DNA of 64,000 nucleotides, taken from contig CACEHR010000006.1 in the NCBI GenBank assembly GCA_902559395.1, positions 1 through 64,000 on the forward strand, written 5' to 3'. Shown here piece by piece: positions 52,993 to 62,175 of the stretch. Positions within the stretch are counted from its first letter, which is position 1. Every line of letters starts with the position of its first letter. The notes under the pieces are model-generated. The model was not told where the DNA came from, did no database searches, and worked only from the letters and a program-made list of their open reading frames with translations. This stretch comes from an uncultured Pelagibacteraceae bacterium. Its GTDB lineage: Bacteria > Pseudomonadota > Alphaproteobacteria > Pelagibacterales > Pelagibacteraceae. The translations under genes were made by a program, and so were the position numbers.

Positions 52993-54045
52993 ATGAGTTT
53001 TTTAGATTTAAAAAATGTGACTAAGATTTACCCAAATGGAACTAAGGCTGTTCATGAAACTTCATTAAGTATTGATGAAGGAGAATTTATGGTTTTTGTA
53101 GGACCTAGTGGTTGTGGAAAATCAACTTTATTAAGGATGGTTGCAGGTTTAGAGGATATTACAGAGGGTGATATTAATCTTGATGGAAAATTAATGAATG
53201 AAGTTGATCCATCTGAAAGAGATGTAGCAATGGTGTTTCAGAACTATGCATTATACCCACACATGAATGTTTACAATAATTTAGCTTATGGTCTAAAAAA
53301 TAGAGGAATTGACAAAGAAACAATTGAGCAAAAAGTAAATGATGCAGCTAAGCTGTTACAAATTTCAGATTATTTACAGAGAAAACCTTCAATGTTATCC
53401 GGAGGTCAAAGGCAAAGAGTTGCAATGGGCAGAGCAATTGTAAGAAATCCAAAAATATTCTTATTTGACGAGCCTCTTTCAAACTTAGATGCAAAATTAA
53501 GAATTCAGATGAGACTTGAAATTAAAAAACTTCAGCAGAAAGTTGGAGTAACAAGTATATTTGTTACGCATGATCAAGTTGAGGCCATGACACTTGCTGA
53601 TAGGTTGGCAGTAATTAATAATGGAATTATTGAACAGCTTGGTACCCCTATAGAGATATATGATAATCCAAAATCTTTATTTGTTGCGGGTTTTATTGGT
53701 TCACCACAAATGAATTTTTTAGATGGTAATTTAAAAAATAAAACATTATCTGCAGAAGGTTTTGAGATTAAAGACGTTAATACTGAGCATGAAGGAGAAG
53801 TTACTTTAGGAATAAGACCAGAGCATTTAGTACAATCTGAAAATGGTTTAATTAATTTAAAAGTAGACCTAGTGGAACAGCTTGGTTCGGATAATCTTGT
53901 TTATGGTCAATTGAAAAATATAAAAGACTTTTGTTACAGGTGCCCAGGAAATCAAACTATAGAAAAAGGTTCTAATCTAAGTCTAAATATTGAGAACAAA
54001 AAATATTATATTTTTGATAAAAGCACTGGTAAAAGAGTTAATTAA
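52993..54045 (+). CDS. ugpC: sn-Glycerol-3-phosphate ABC ATPase UgpC
   Basis: This is the cytoplasmic ATPase energising the Ugp permeases. The 350-residue product has Walker A GPSGCGKST, signature LSGGQRQR, Walker B IFLFDEPLSNLD, and a C-terminal TOBE-type regulatory domain with LGIRPEHL. It starts at the base following the second ugpE stop. Confidence 0.93.
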   Translation: MSFLDLKNVTKIYPNGTKAVHETSLSIDEGEFMVFVGPSGCGKSTLLRMVAGLEDITEGDINLDGKLMNEVDPSERDVAMVFQNYALYPHMNVYNNLAYGLKNRGIDKETIEQKVNDAAKLLQISDYLQRKPSMLSGGQRQRVAMGRAIVRNPKIFLFDEPLSNLDAKLRIQMRLEIKKLQQKVGVTSIFVTHDQVEAMTLADRLAVINNGIIEQLGTPIEIYDNPKSLFVAGFIGSPQMNFLDGNLKNKTLSAEGFEIKDVNTEHEGEVTLGIRPEHLVQSENGLINLKVDLVEQLGSDNLVYGQLKNIKDFCYRCPGNQTIEKGSNLSLNIENKKYYIFDKSTGKRVN

Positions 54046-54047
54046 AT

Positions 54048-54968
54048 TTGATTTTAAGCAAACCAAATCACATAAAAATTTATGGACACCGAGGAGCTAG
54101 GGGAGATCTTCCTGAAAATACTTTAGAGAGTTTCAAATATTTATTTGAAAATAATATTAATGCATACGAAACAGATATATTAATTTCTAAGGATCTTGTA
54201 CCAGTTATTGCTCATGATTTTAGATTAGATCCAAGCAGAACAAAAGATAATGAGGGGAATTGGATAGAGGATGAAAATTTAAAAATATTTGATTTAACTT
54301 ATGAAGAACTTTCAAAGTTTGATGTAGGTTCAGTAAATAAACTATCCAGATACGGAAGAAGATTTATTAATCAAAAAAAATTAGAAAACCAAAGAATACC
54401 AAAACTTTCTGAATTATTAGAAATGTCTTCAAAAAATAAATCTGAAAAATTATTAATAAATTTAGAAATAAAATCTACACCAGAGGAAGAAAATTTGACA
54501 CCAGAACCAGAAGATACAGTAAAATTAATTATGAACGATATAAATGAATCATCTTTAAAAGATAAAATAATCGTTTCATCATTTGATTGGAGAACTTTAT
54601 CAGTAATTAAAAATCAGTATCCTGAAATTCCAAGAGCTTACTTAACTCAACATTTGACAGGTATTAATATTAATCAAACTATTTACAACAGATCTCCATG
54701 GTTGAGTTTTTTGCCTTATTATGAAGATCATGAATTGCCAAAAATTATAAAGTCACAAGGTGGAAAAGCTTGGCATCCATACCGAAAAGACATTACAAAA
54801 AAACTTGTCGATATTTCTCATCAAGAAGAATTGCCAGTAAATGTATGGACAGTAAACAAAGAGTACGAAATGTTAAAGATGGTTGAGTACGGCGTAGATG
54901 GTATTATGACAGATTATCCATTAAGGTTGAAAGAACTTTGTGAGAAAGAAAATATAAAATGGTTTTAG
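54048..54968 (+). CDS. ugpQ: Glycerophosphodiester phosphodiesterase UgpQ
   Basis: UgpQ hydrolyses glycerophosphodiesters to glycerol-3-phosphate plus an alcohol such as choline or ethanolamine. The 306-residue protein has the GDPD motifs HRGARGDLPENTLESF, ETDILISKD, IAHDFRLD and a C-terminal VNVWTVN. It appears to start with TTG two bases after ugpC (AAAAGAG ten bases upstream); no ATG or GTG lies between there and the catalytic HRG. No signal peptide is visible, so it should act in the cytoplasm on imported substrates. Confidence 0.9.
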   Translation: MILSKPNHIKIYGHRGARGDLPENTLESFKYLFENNINAYETDILISKDLVPVIAHDFRLDPSRTKDNEGNWIEDENLKIFDLTYEELSKFDVGSVNKLSRYGRRFINQKKLENQRIPKLSELLEMSSKNKSEKLLINLEIKSTPEEENLTPEPEDTVKLIMNDINESSLKDKIIVSSFDWRTLSVIKNQYPEIPRAYLTQHLTGININQTIYNRSPWLSFLPYYEDHELPKIIKSQGGKAWHPYRKDITKKLVDISHQEELPVNVWTVNKEYEMLKMVEYGVDGIMTDYPLRLKELCEKENIKWF

Positions 54969-54977
54969 TTTATTTTA

Positions 54978-55697
54978 ATGGATTTAAATATAGTTAATAA
55001 CCAAGAGAAATTTTTAGCAGGAAAACTTGAAGGATATACTTTAAAAGGTGCAGAAAATAAATTTGATGACAGAGGAAATCCTTTACCATTTCCAGGCTGC
55101 ACAATAATTTGTAATATTCCTCTTAATACCGATTTATCTGATCAAATAATTAGTTTCCAAAAAAATATAGAAAATTTTAATCCTGAAAAAACTTATTTCT
55201 ATTTACCTCCATCCAGTTTTCATATGACATTATTTGATTGTTGTAATTTAAATACTAAAAACACCAATTATTGGCCATCAGATATAGATCCCGATATGCA
55301 TTACAAAGATATAGCTGCTGAATTAAATAAAAGAATTGAAAATTATAATTTTCCAGAGGAATTGAATTTTAAACTAAAAATGTTTTTTGGTGGTTATAGT
55401 ATTATTTTAGAACCATTTTCTGAAAAGGATGAAAAAATATTAAGAAATTGTAGAGATGAAATAAGCAGCTTATTAAAAATTAAATTTGAAAACCATCAAA
55501 GATATACTTTTCATATTACTTTGGCATATATCTTGAGAGAACTTAATCAAATTGAAATAAAAAATTTAATTGAATTTAATAAACAATTATCGTTTGACTT
55601 TAGTAAAAAATTTCCAAAAATTACTTTCACAAGACCTGAAATGTGTATTTTCGAAGATATGCTAGAATTTAAAAATATTAATCTTTCCAGCCTGTAA
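54978..55697 (+). CDS. 2H phosphoesterase-like protein (DUF1868)
   Basis: This 239-residue protein has two H-x-T motifs (H82-x-T84 in FHMTLFD and H179-x-T181 in FHITLAY), the hallmark of the 2H phosphoesterase superfamily, and DUF1868-like segments (DDRGNPLPFPGCTI). The family includes cyclic phosphodiesterases and RNA ligase-like hydrolases; the reaction here is unknown. It follows ugpQ by nine bases and probably belongs to the ugp operon, so a glycerophosphodiester or cyclic phosphate is a plausible substrate. The 3' end overlaps the convergent aldehyde dehydrogenase gene by 20 bases. Confidence 0.75.
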   Translation: MDLNIVNNQEKFLAGKLEGYTLKGAENKFDDRGNPLPFPGCTIICNIPLNTDLSDQIISFQKNIENFNPEKTYFYLPPSSFHMTLFDCCNLNTKNTNYWPSDIDPDMHYKDIAAELNKRIENYNFPEELNFKLKMFFGGYSIILEPFSEKDEKILRNCRDEISSLLKIKFENHQRYTFHITLAYILRELNQIEIKNLIEFNKQLSFDFSKKFPKITFTRPEMCIFEDMLEFKNINLSSL

Positions 55698-57111
55698 CAG
55701 TTTTTACTTCTAAATATTCTTCAAGCCCCCAAACTCCACCTTCTCTTCCATTTCCTGATTGTCTGTATCCCCCAAATGGTGTGCCTGCGTCAGCTGCATT
55801 TCCATTAATATAAACACATCCTGATCTTAGTTTTTTTGCAACTCTATGAGCTTTCTCTCTATCTTCAGTTTGTAAATAATTTCCTAAACCATAAGATGTA
55901 TCATTTACAATATTTACTGCCTCATCTTCACTTTCAAAAGGTATTATGGAAAGCACTGGACCAAAAATTTCCTCTTTTGCAATTCTCATTTCATTTGTTA
56001 CATTTGTGAAAATAGTTGGTTTAATAAAATAGCCTTTATTTAATCCATTAGGCAACTCTGGCCCACCCGCAGATAATGTTGCTCCTTCTGATATTCCGCT
56101 TTCGATTAAATTTATAATTTTATCATACTGTGTTTTAGAAATAACTGGACCAATATGATCTCCTTTTTTTGATGCTTGATCTACTTTTATCTTATTGGCT
56201 TCATCTACTGCCTCATCCACTGCTCTTTTATAAATAGATTTTTCAACTAACATTCTTGTTGGTGCATCACATGACTGACCAGAATTACTCATTACATTTC
56301 TTATGCCATCTCTAACTGCATTTTTATAACTATCGGCAAAAACTATATTTCCACCTTTGCCACCAAGTTCTAAGCAAACTCTTTTTATTGTTTCGGCTGC
56401 ATTTTTCGAAATTAGTCGTCCAGCACGTGTTGAACCTGTAAAAGAAACCATATCAATATCGGGATGGCTAGATATTTGAGTTCCAACTCCTGCACCATCT
56501 CCATTTACCAGATTAAATACTCCTTTTGGGAAACCAACTTCATCAATCATTTCTGCAAATAGCATTCCTGAAAGTGGTGCTATTTCTGATGGCTTTAGAA
56601 TCATTGTGCATCCTGTTGCAAAGGCAGGAACTACTTTGAGAGCTATTTGGTTTATTGGCCAATTCCATGGGGTAATTAATCCACAAACTCCGATTGGTTC
56701 ATAATAAATGTGGTTATTAGATTTTTGATCAAAATGTTCATCAAATTCAAAGTCTTTAAGTCTTAAAATAAAATCTTCTAAGTGTGTTTGTCCAGATCCA
56801 GTTTGAACATCTGTTGCCCAATCCATTGGAGCTCCCATTTCTAGCGAAATAGCCTCTGCCATTTCTCCAAATCTTTTTTTATAAACTAGTAATAATTTTT
56901 CCAGCAAATCTAATCTTTCCTCTTTGCTAGTTTCTTTCCAAGTTTCAAATGCAGTTTTTGCAGCTTTAACTGCGTTATCTGTGTCTTTTTTTGAGCCCAA
57001 TGAAATAATTGCACAAGGATCTTCATTACAAGGATTAATTACCTCAAAGTCATTTTTTTCTACTGGATCAACCCATTTACCATTTATGTAAAATTTTCTT
57101 TTATCTAACAT
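55678..57111 (-). CDS. NAD(P)-dependent aldehyde dehydrogenase
   Basis: The 477-residue enzyme has the ALDH motifs PWNWPINQ, VSFTGSTRAG, catalytic Glu in LELGGKGGNI and Cys in GQSCDAPTRM, and EEIFGPVLS. It is distinct from the other aldehyde dehydrogenase in this window and is followed upstream by a beta-hydroxyacid dehydrogenase gene (21-base gap) and a DMT exporter. Substrate unknown. Aspartate-semialdehyde-type oxidation in ectoine breakdown would suit the divergent neighbours, but that is speculative. Confidence 0.9.
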   Translation of the reverse strand: MLDKRKFYINGKWVDPVEKNDFEVINPCNEDPCAIISLGSKKDTDNAVKAAKTAFETWKETSKEERLDLLEKLLLVYKKRFGEMAEAISLEMGAPMDWATDVQTGSGQTHLEDFILRLKDFEFDEHFDQKSNNHIYYEPIGVCGLITPWNWPINQIALKVVPAFATGCTMILKPSEIAPLSGMLFAEMIDEVGFPKGVFNLVNGDGAGVGTQISSHPDIDMVSFTGSTRAGRLISKNAAETIKRVCLELGGKGGNIVFADSYKNAVRDGIRNVMSNSGQSCDAPTRMLVEKSIYKRAVDEAVDEANKIKVDQASKKGDHIGPVISKTQYDKIINLIESGISEGATLSAGGPELPNGLNKGYFIKPTIFTNVTNEMRIAKEEIFGPVLSIIPFESEDEAVNIVNDTSYGLGNYLQTEDREKAHRVAKKLRSGCVYINGNAADAGTPFGGYRQSGNGREGGVWGLEEYLEVKTVTGWKD

Positions 57112-57132
57112 TTAATAATCTTAGCATATTTA

Positions 57133-58074
57133 TTAAATTTCATAGCCTTTTTCTTCAGGTTCATTATCCACAAGCTCATCAGGAAAACCTTCGGCCCTAA
57201 AATCAATTTTATTTAAATCTTCCATTCTTTTTACAATCATCGAAGACCATGCTCTTGAACCATATTTTTCTTGTCCATCTCTAAATATCTCAACTATCTT
57301 TGGCGAAATTTCTAAAGGAGCATTTAATTTTTTAGCTAGATTATCAAATAAACTAGTATCTTTTAAAACAAGATCCATTGTAAAATTAATATTATAAGAA
57401 CCATTTAAAATAACCTGACTTTCTGTTTCATGGACAAACGAATTTCCAGATGAAACTGCTATACCTTTAAATGTTTTATTTAGATCTAAATTTGATTTTT
57501 TAGCAACAGTCCATGCTTCACCTAAAGCCACTAAATGAACTGATGCCAAATAATTTGTTATGACTTTAAGAACCGAAGCACTACCTAATTCACCAGTATG
57601 TAATACTTTTCTACCCATTACAGTTAAGGCAGGTAATATTTTTTCAAAAGCTTTTCTTTCTCCACCTACAAATATCGCAATATTACCTGTGGCTGCTCTA
57701 TGACACCCTCCACTGACAGGCCCATCTAGTGGGACAGCTTTTTTCGAGATTACTTTTTCACCAAGTCTCTTAACTTCGCTTTCATCTGTTGTACTCATTT
57801 CTAGCCAGATTTTATTTTCTGATAAACCATTTAAAATTCCATCTTTACTTTCCATAACCTCTGCAGAAACTTCTGGAGAAGGGAGAGAAGTAATAATTAA
57901 ATCAGATTTTTCTGCTAATTCTTTAGGAGATTTTGCAATTTTAGCTCCAAGCTTTTTAAATGAATTACTTAAACCTTCATCTATATCTCTAATAGTAACA
58001 TCAAAATTATTTCTTAATAAACTTCCAGCAAGTTTACCCCCTACATTTCCTAATCCAATAAAACCTATTTTCAT
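57133..58074 (-). CDS. Beta-hydroxyacid dehydrogenase (3-hydroxyisobutyrate dehydrogenase family)
   Basis: This is an NAD(P)-dependent oxidoreductase of 313 residues. It has the nucleotide loop FIGLGNVGGKLA, the substrate-binding DGPVSGGCHRA, the catalytic Lys in ASVLKVITNYL and a C-terminal KDTSLF segment. Family substrates include 3-hydroxyisobutyrate, tartronate semialdehyde and succinic semialdehyde. It overlaps the DMT exporter gene by four bases and precedes an aldehyde dehydrogenase, suggesting a short semialdehyde pathway. Confidence 0.85.
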   Translation of the reverse strand: MKIGFIGLGNVGGKLAGSLLRNNFDVTIRDIDEGLSNSFKKLGAKIAKSPKELAEKSDLIITSLPSPEVSAEVMESKDGILNGLSENKIWLEMSTTDESEVKRLGEKVISKKAVPLDGPVSGGCHRAATGNIAIFVGGERKAFEKILPALTVMGRKVLHTGELGSASVLKVITNYLASVHLVALGEAWTVAKKSNLDLNKTFKGIAVSSGNSFVHETESQVILNGSYNINFTMDLVLKDTSLFDNLAKKLNAPLEISPKIVEIFRDGQEKYGSRAWSSMIVKRMEDLNKIDFRAEGFPDELVDNEPEEKGYEI

Positions 58075-58943
58075 TTTATTTCCTCTTCTTTTTTATTTTT
58101 TGTAAATACAATTAAAATTACACCCACTATTATTATAGTCCCACCTATAAACAATTCTGGAGTTGGTTTTTCACCTAACAGGAAAATTGCAGCTAACAAT
58201 CCTGTTGGAGGGATACCCATAGTAACAATAGGAAGAACTTTATAAAGTGGGTTGTTTTTTAAAACGTAATAGAAACAACCATAAGTAATTGGTTGCATGA
58301 TGAAACCAATATATATCGCAATAATCCAATGATCAATTTTTGCATTTGTTAAATAATTAATTGTATTTCCGTCAATTATTGCAGATAACATTACTAGAAT
58401 TGGTCCAGAGAATAATGCCAGCCACGCAACTAAAGCTAAAGGATTTATTTCTTTACTTAAAGGTTTAACCATAACTTGTCCAAGAGCCCATATAGCAGAT
58501 CCTAAAATTGTAAGACCAATTCCAATAAATTTTCCATCCAAGTTAGGAGATCCAGTTAAAATATAAACACCACCAAACGCGATAGCTATACCAATCAAAG
58601 CTCTAATAGTTGGTTTTTCTTTAAGTATAAAGTATGCGAAAATAACTCCAAACGGGACTTCGGTTTGAACTAATAGAACAGCCGCAGAAGCATCAATTAA
58701 ATCTAAGCCAGAATACGTAATACTATATTGCAGAGTATTCGCTACTAATGATGCAGCAAATATTCTTTTTAAATATCCTTTTGGAATTGGAAACCACCAA
58801 ATCAACAATGATGCAGCAAACATAAACCTTATACCCATTAAAAGAATAGGAGGAAAGGACTCAAAAGCTGGTTTAGCAATTACAAAACCGAAACCTAAAA
58901 AAATAGGCACAAGGGATGCTACGAAAGTATCTTTTATATTCAT
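58071..58943 (-). CDS. EamA/DMT-family transporter
   Basis: This is a 290-residue inner-membrane protein with ten hydrophobic segments and two EamA repeats. It is not closely similar to the tandem pair near 36 kb. It heads the minus-strand unit DMT-HIBADH-ALDH and is divergent, by 57 bases, from the EutA-like gene. Substrate unknown. Confidence 0.85.
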   Translation of the reverse strand: MNIKDTFVASLVPIFLGFGFVIAKPAFESFPPILLMGIRFMFAASLLIWWFPIPKGYLKRIFAASLVANTLQYSITYSGLDLIDASAAVLLVQTEVPFGVIFAYFILKEKPTIRALIGIAIAFGGVYILTGSPNLDGKFIGIGLTILGSAIWALGQVMVKPLSKEINPLALVAWLALFSGPILVMLSAIIDGNTINYLTNAKIDHWIIAIYIGFIMQPITYGCFYYVLKNNPLYKVLPIVTMGIPPTGLLAAIFLLGEKPTPELFIGGTIIIVGVILIVFTKNKKEEEIK

Positions 58944-59000
58944 GCCTATTTTAATATTAATGATTATTAAAGAACTTATGATATATTCACTTTTTAAAAT

Positions 59001-59747
59001 ATGAATTCAACAAAAATAGATCCTAAGTTCATTGGAAAATCTAATCCTCGAGTTGGTCTTATTGCTCTTGCAAGCGACTTTATGATTGAGAAAGATTTTA
59101 TAAATGTAATTAAAGATAAGAAAATTGATTTTTTCGTTAACCGGATTGAGTGCTACAACCCTCTCACGAAAGAAAATCTCATCAAAATGTCAAATAAAGT
59201 TACTGATGTAACAAAAGATATTTTACCTGATCAAGATTTGGATTGTGTAGTTTATGGATGCACTTCAGGTACTATTGCAGCAGGACATGATTCAATTGAA
59301 CAAAAAGTTAAAGCTGCTAAACCAATGGCAGAAGTATCAACTCCGAGCACTGCAGCTATACAAGCTTTAAAGAAATTAAATATTAATAAAGTTTCAATTT
59401 TTACACCTTATATCAAAAAATTAAATGATGATGTTTTAGATTATTTTAAAAGTGAAGGTTTTGAAGTTACATCCAATTCTTATTTTGATATTCAAGATGA
59501 TTATGACATTGGAAAAGTCGATCAAGATTATTTGTATGAAGTATTATCAAAAATAGACTTGAAGGGTGCTGATGCTTTATTTGTTTCATGCACTGCTTTA
59601 CCAGTTCTAGAAATTATCGATAAATTAGAAAAAAAATTAAATACAATAGTCTTATCTAGTAATCAGGCTTTAATTTGGGATACCCTTGTAAAAATTAAAA
59701 AAAATAATTCAGTTGAAGGGTTTGGAAAATTATTCCAAGTAAATTAA
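59001..59747 (+). CDS. Maleate isomerase/Asp-Glu racemase family protein (EutA-like)
   Basis: This 248-residue protein of the maleate cis-trans isomerase/arylmalonate decarboxylase group has both active-site cysteines: C87 in YGCTSGT and C197 in SCTALP. In rhizobia and Halomonas a member of this group (EutA) sits beside the ectoine hydrolase DoeA/EutD. Here the next gene, starting in its stop codon (TAATG), is DoeA-like, so an ectoine-linked racemase or isomerase role is likely. A general maleate or hydantoin racemase remains possible. Confidence 0.78.
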   Translation: MNSTKIDPKFIGKSNPRVGLIALASDFMIEKDFINVIKDKKIDFFVNRIECYNPLTKENLIKMSNKVTDVTKDILPDQDLDCVVYGCTSGTIAAGHDSIEQKVKAAKPMAEVSTPSTAAIQALKKLNINKVSIFTPYIKKLNDDVLDYFKSEGFEVTSNSYFDIQDDYDIGKVDQDYLYEVLSKIDLKGADALFVSCTALPVLEIIDKLEKKLNTIVLSSNQALIWDTLVKIKKNNSVEGFGKLFQVN

Positions 59748-60916
59748 TGTCATTTAGTAGAGAAGAATATATACAAAGATTAAAAAAAGTTCAAAAAATG
59801 ATGCAGGAAAAAGGCATCGAACTTTTAATTTCACATGATACAAATAATATGAATTATTTAACAGGCTATGATGCGTGGTCTTTCTATTATGCTCAGTGTG
59901 CTATTGTTCATGTAAATGCTGATGAACCCTTATGTTTTGTAAGAGCACAGGATGCTGGTGGTGCGTATATAACAACTTATTTAAAAAACGAAAGTGTTAT
60001 TGTTTACGATGAAAATTACATTCATAAATGGCCGAAGCATCCTTATGATTATTTAGTTGAAATAATTAAAGAGAGAAAGTGGGATAAATTAAATATAGGT
60101 GTTGAAATGGATGCCCATTATTTTACTGCATTCTGTTATGAAAAAATTAAACAGGGATTACCAAATGCAGAAATAAAGGATAGTGATCGTTTAGTTAATT
60201 GGGCAAGGTTGGTTAAATCTGATGCTGAAATTGGTTTTATGAAATCTGCTGCAAAAATATCAGAAAAAGGAATGAAAACTGCAATGGAAGTAATTAAACC
60301 AGGTGTTAGACAGTGTGATGCTGTAGGTGAAATTCAAAAAACATTATTTTATGGTACAGAGGAATTTGGTGGTGAGTATTCTAGTATTGCAACTTTACTC
60401 CCAACAGGAAAAGGAACCTCAGCTTCACATTTAACAGCAACACAAGACAAATTTGTAGAGGAAGAGGCTACAATTATTGAATTATCTGGTGTTTATAAGC
60501 GATACCATGCTCCAATGGCTAGAACAGTTCTTCTTGGAAAACCTAATCAATTAAAGATTGATACAATGAATAAAACTATCGAAGCACTAAATGCCGGAAT
60601 TAGTGCGATCAAACCTGGAAATACAGCAGATGATGTTGCCCAAGCTTTTTGGAAAATTCTAGATAAGTATGGAATAGAAAAAAAATCTAGAACAGGTTAC
60701 TCCATTGGAATTGGTTATCCACCTGATTGGGGCGAGCATACACTTAATATTTATAAAGGAGATATGACAGTGCTTGAGCCCAATGTTTGTTTTCATATGA
60801 TAGCAGTCATGCAGTTTGGAGATTGGGGTGTTGAAGCTTCAGAAGCTATAAGAGTTACAGAGAATGGATCAGAATTGTTCTGTAATTTTCCAAAAGAGCT
60901 CCATATTAAGAGTTAA
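59747..60916 (+). CDS. M24-family ectoine hydrolase-like protein (DoeA-like)
   Basis: DoeA opens the ring of ectoine to give N-acetyl-diaminobutyrate. The 389-residue protein has the creatinase-type N-domain (NMNYLTGYDAWSFYYAQC) and the pita-bread C-domain. Metal ligands of true M24 aminopeptidases are lost: the DxTRT strand reads ELSGVYKRYHAPMARTV, as in non-peptidase members such as creatinase and ectoine hydrolase. The adjacent EutA-like gene favours ectoine. No DoeB deacetylase or EutBC is in the window. Creatinase or a Xaa-Pro peptidase-like role are the alternatives. Confidence 0.72.
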   Translation: MSFSREEYIQRLKKVQKMMQEKGIELLISHDTNNMNYLTGYDAWSFYYAQCAIVHVNADEPLCFVRAQDAGGAYITTYLKNESVIVYDENYIHKWPKHPYDYLVEIIKERKWDKLNIGVEMDAHYFTAFCYEKIKQGLPNAEIKDSDRLVNWARLVKSDAEIGFMKSAAKISEKGMKTAMEVIKPGVRQCDAVGEIQKTLFYGTEEFGGEYSSIATLLPTGKGTSASHLTATQDKFVEEEATIIELSGVYKRYHAPMARTVLLGKPNQLKIDTMNKTIEALNAGISAIKPGNTADDVAQAFWKILDKYGIEKKSRTGYSIGIGYPPDWGEHTLNIYKGDMTVLEPNVCFHMIAVMQFGDWGVEASEAIRVTENGSELFCNFPKELHIKS

Positions 60917-60961
60917 TTAGCTATTGAAATCTATTTGTACAAATGTTTTATATGCACCTTT

Positions 60962-62047
60962 ATGTCTAAAAATCCAGAATTCGTAAAATTTGATAAAGTA
61001 GATAAAAGTTATGACGGTAAAGTTCTTGTCGTTAAAGATCTTCAATTAGATATTGCTGAAGGTGAGTTTATAACAATGCTTGGTCCATCTGGTTCAGGCA
61101 AAACAACATGCTTAATGATGTTAGCCGGATTTGAAACACCAACACATGGGGAAATTTTATTAGATGGAAACATAATTTCGAATATTCCTCCACATAAAAG
61201 AGGTATAGGAATGGTTTTCCAAAACTATGCATTGTTCCCACATATGACTGTTTATGAAAATTTAGCTTTTCCTTTGAGAGTAAGAAAAGTTGAAAAAGAT
61301 GAAATTGATAAAAAAGTTGATAAAGCATTGTCGATGGTTTCTTTAAATGGTTTTGAAACCAGAATGCCAGCTCAACTTTCAGGTGGTCAACAACAAAGGG
61401 TTGCTGTTGCAAGAGCTTTAGTATTTGATCCAGCAGTCGTATTAATGGATGAACCTCTAGGAGCATTAGATAAAAATTTAAGAGAAAGCATGCAATATGA
61501 AATCAAACATATTCATGAAAGTATTGGTGTAACAGTTGTATATGTAACTCATGATCAAAGTGAGGCATTAACTATGTCAAATAGGATTGCAGTATTTAAT
61601 GATGGAAAGGTTCAACAACTTTCAAATCCAGCTGAACTTTATGAGAAGCCAGTAAATTCTTTTGTCGCTGAGTTTATCGGGGAAAACAATACTTTCAATG
61701 GTGAAGTTGTAGATATCGATAAAGACAAATGCAAAGTTAAATTAGCAAATTCAGAAATACTAGCCAATCCAATTTCCGTAAAGTCTAAAGGTGAGAAAAC
61801 AACTGTTTCTTTAAGACCTGAAAGGGCATTAATTAATCCAACTGACAAGATGGATAATATGTTTACCGGAAAGATTGAGGAAGTAATCTATCATGGTGAT
61901 CATACAAGAGTTAGATTAAATCTTTTAGGAAGTTCTGAGTTTATTCTTAAAGTACCAAACAGCACATCCAATTTAGAATTAAAAGTTAGTCAAGATATAA
62001 ATATTGGATGGAACAGTACCGATGCTAGAGCATTAGACCCAAAATAA
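60962..62047 (+). CDS. Pot-type ABC transporter ATPase (PotA-like)
   Basis: This is the cytoplasmic ATPase of a spermidine/putrescine-class importer. The 361-residue protein (starting MSKNPEF) has Walker A GPSGSGKTT, signature LSGGQQQR, Walker B VLMDEPLGALD and a C-terminal TOBE domain (VSLRPERA). I use the ATG at 60962; a TTG at 60935 would add nine residues with no family similarity. It lies 45 bases after the DoeA-like gene and may be in the same operon, making the cargo an ectoine-like or other small cationic compound. Confidence 0.87.
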   Translation: MSKNPEFVKFDKVDKSYDGKVLVVKDLQLDIAEGEFITMLGPSGSGKTTCLMMLAGFETPTHGEILLDGNIISNIPPHKRGIGMVFQNYALFPHMTVYENLAFPLRVRKVEKDEIDKKVDKALSMVSLNGFETRMPAQLSGGQQQRVAVARALVFDPAVVLMDEPLGALDKNLRESMQYEIKHIHESIGVTVVYVTHDQSEALTMSNRIAVFNDGKVQQLSNPAELYEKPVNSFVAEFIGENNTFNGEVVDIDKDKCKVKLANSEILANPISVKSKGEKTTVSLRPERALINPTDKMDNMFTGKIEEVIYHGDHTRVRLNLLGSSEFILKVPNSTSNLELKVSQDINIGWNSTDARALDPK

Positions 62048-62136
62048 TTACATTATAAAATATATATATCTAATATACATTTTAATGACAAAATCAGCTG
62101 TTGACTTCAGTTTAGCTATTTGTTGTACTTTTACTT

Positions 62137-62154
62137 ATATAAATTAATTTATAT
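62137..62154. promoter_or_regulatory. 18-base perfect palindrome upstream of the Pot-type receptor gene
   Basis: ATATAAATTAATTTATAT is identical to its reverse complement and lies 22 bases before the receptor ATG, close to its ribosome-binding site. A TTGACT box at 62101-62106 is a possible -35 element. Such AT-only palindromes arise easily in this composition, so an operator role is uncertain. Confidence 0.22.
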
Positions 62155-62175
62155 CAACGTTTAAACGGAGGAATA

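Noticed and set aside
61068..61466. Minus-strand open frame of 132 codons opposite the PotA-like ATPase
   Set aside because: The coding strand carries every ABC ATPase motif here. The antisense product is low-complexity Phe/Leu/Gln-rich.
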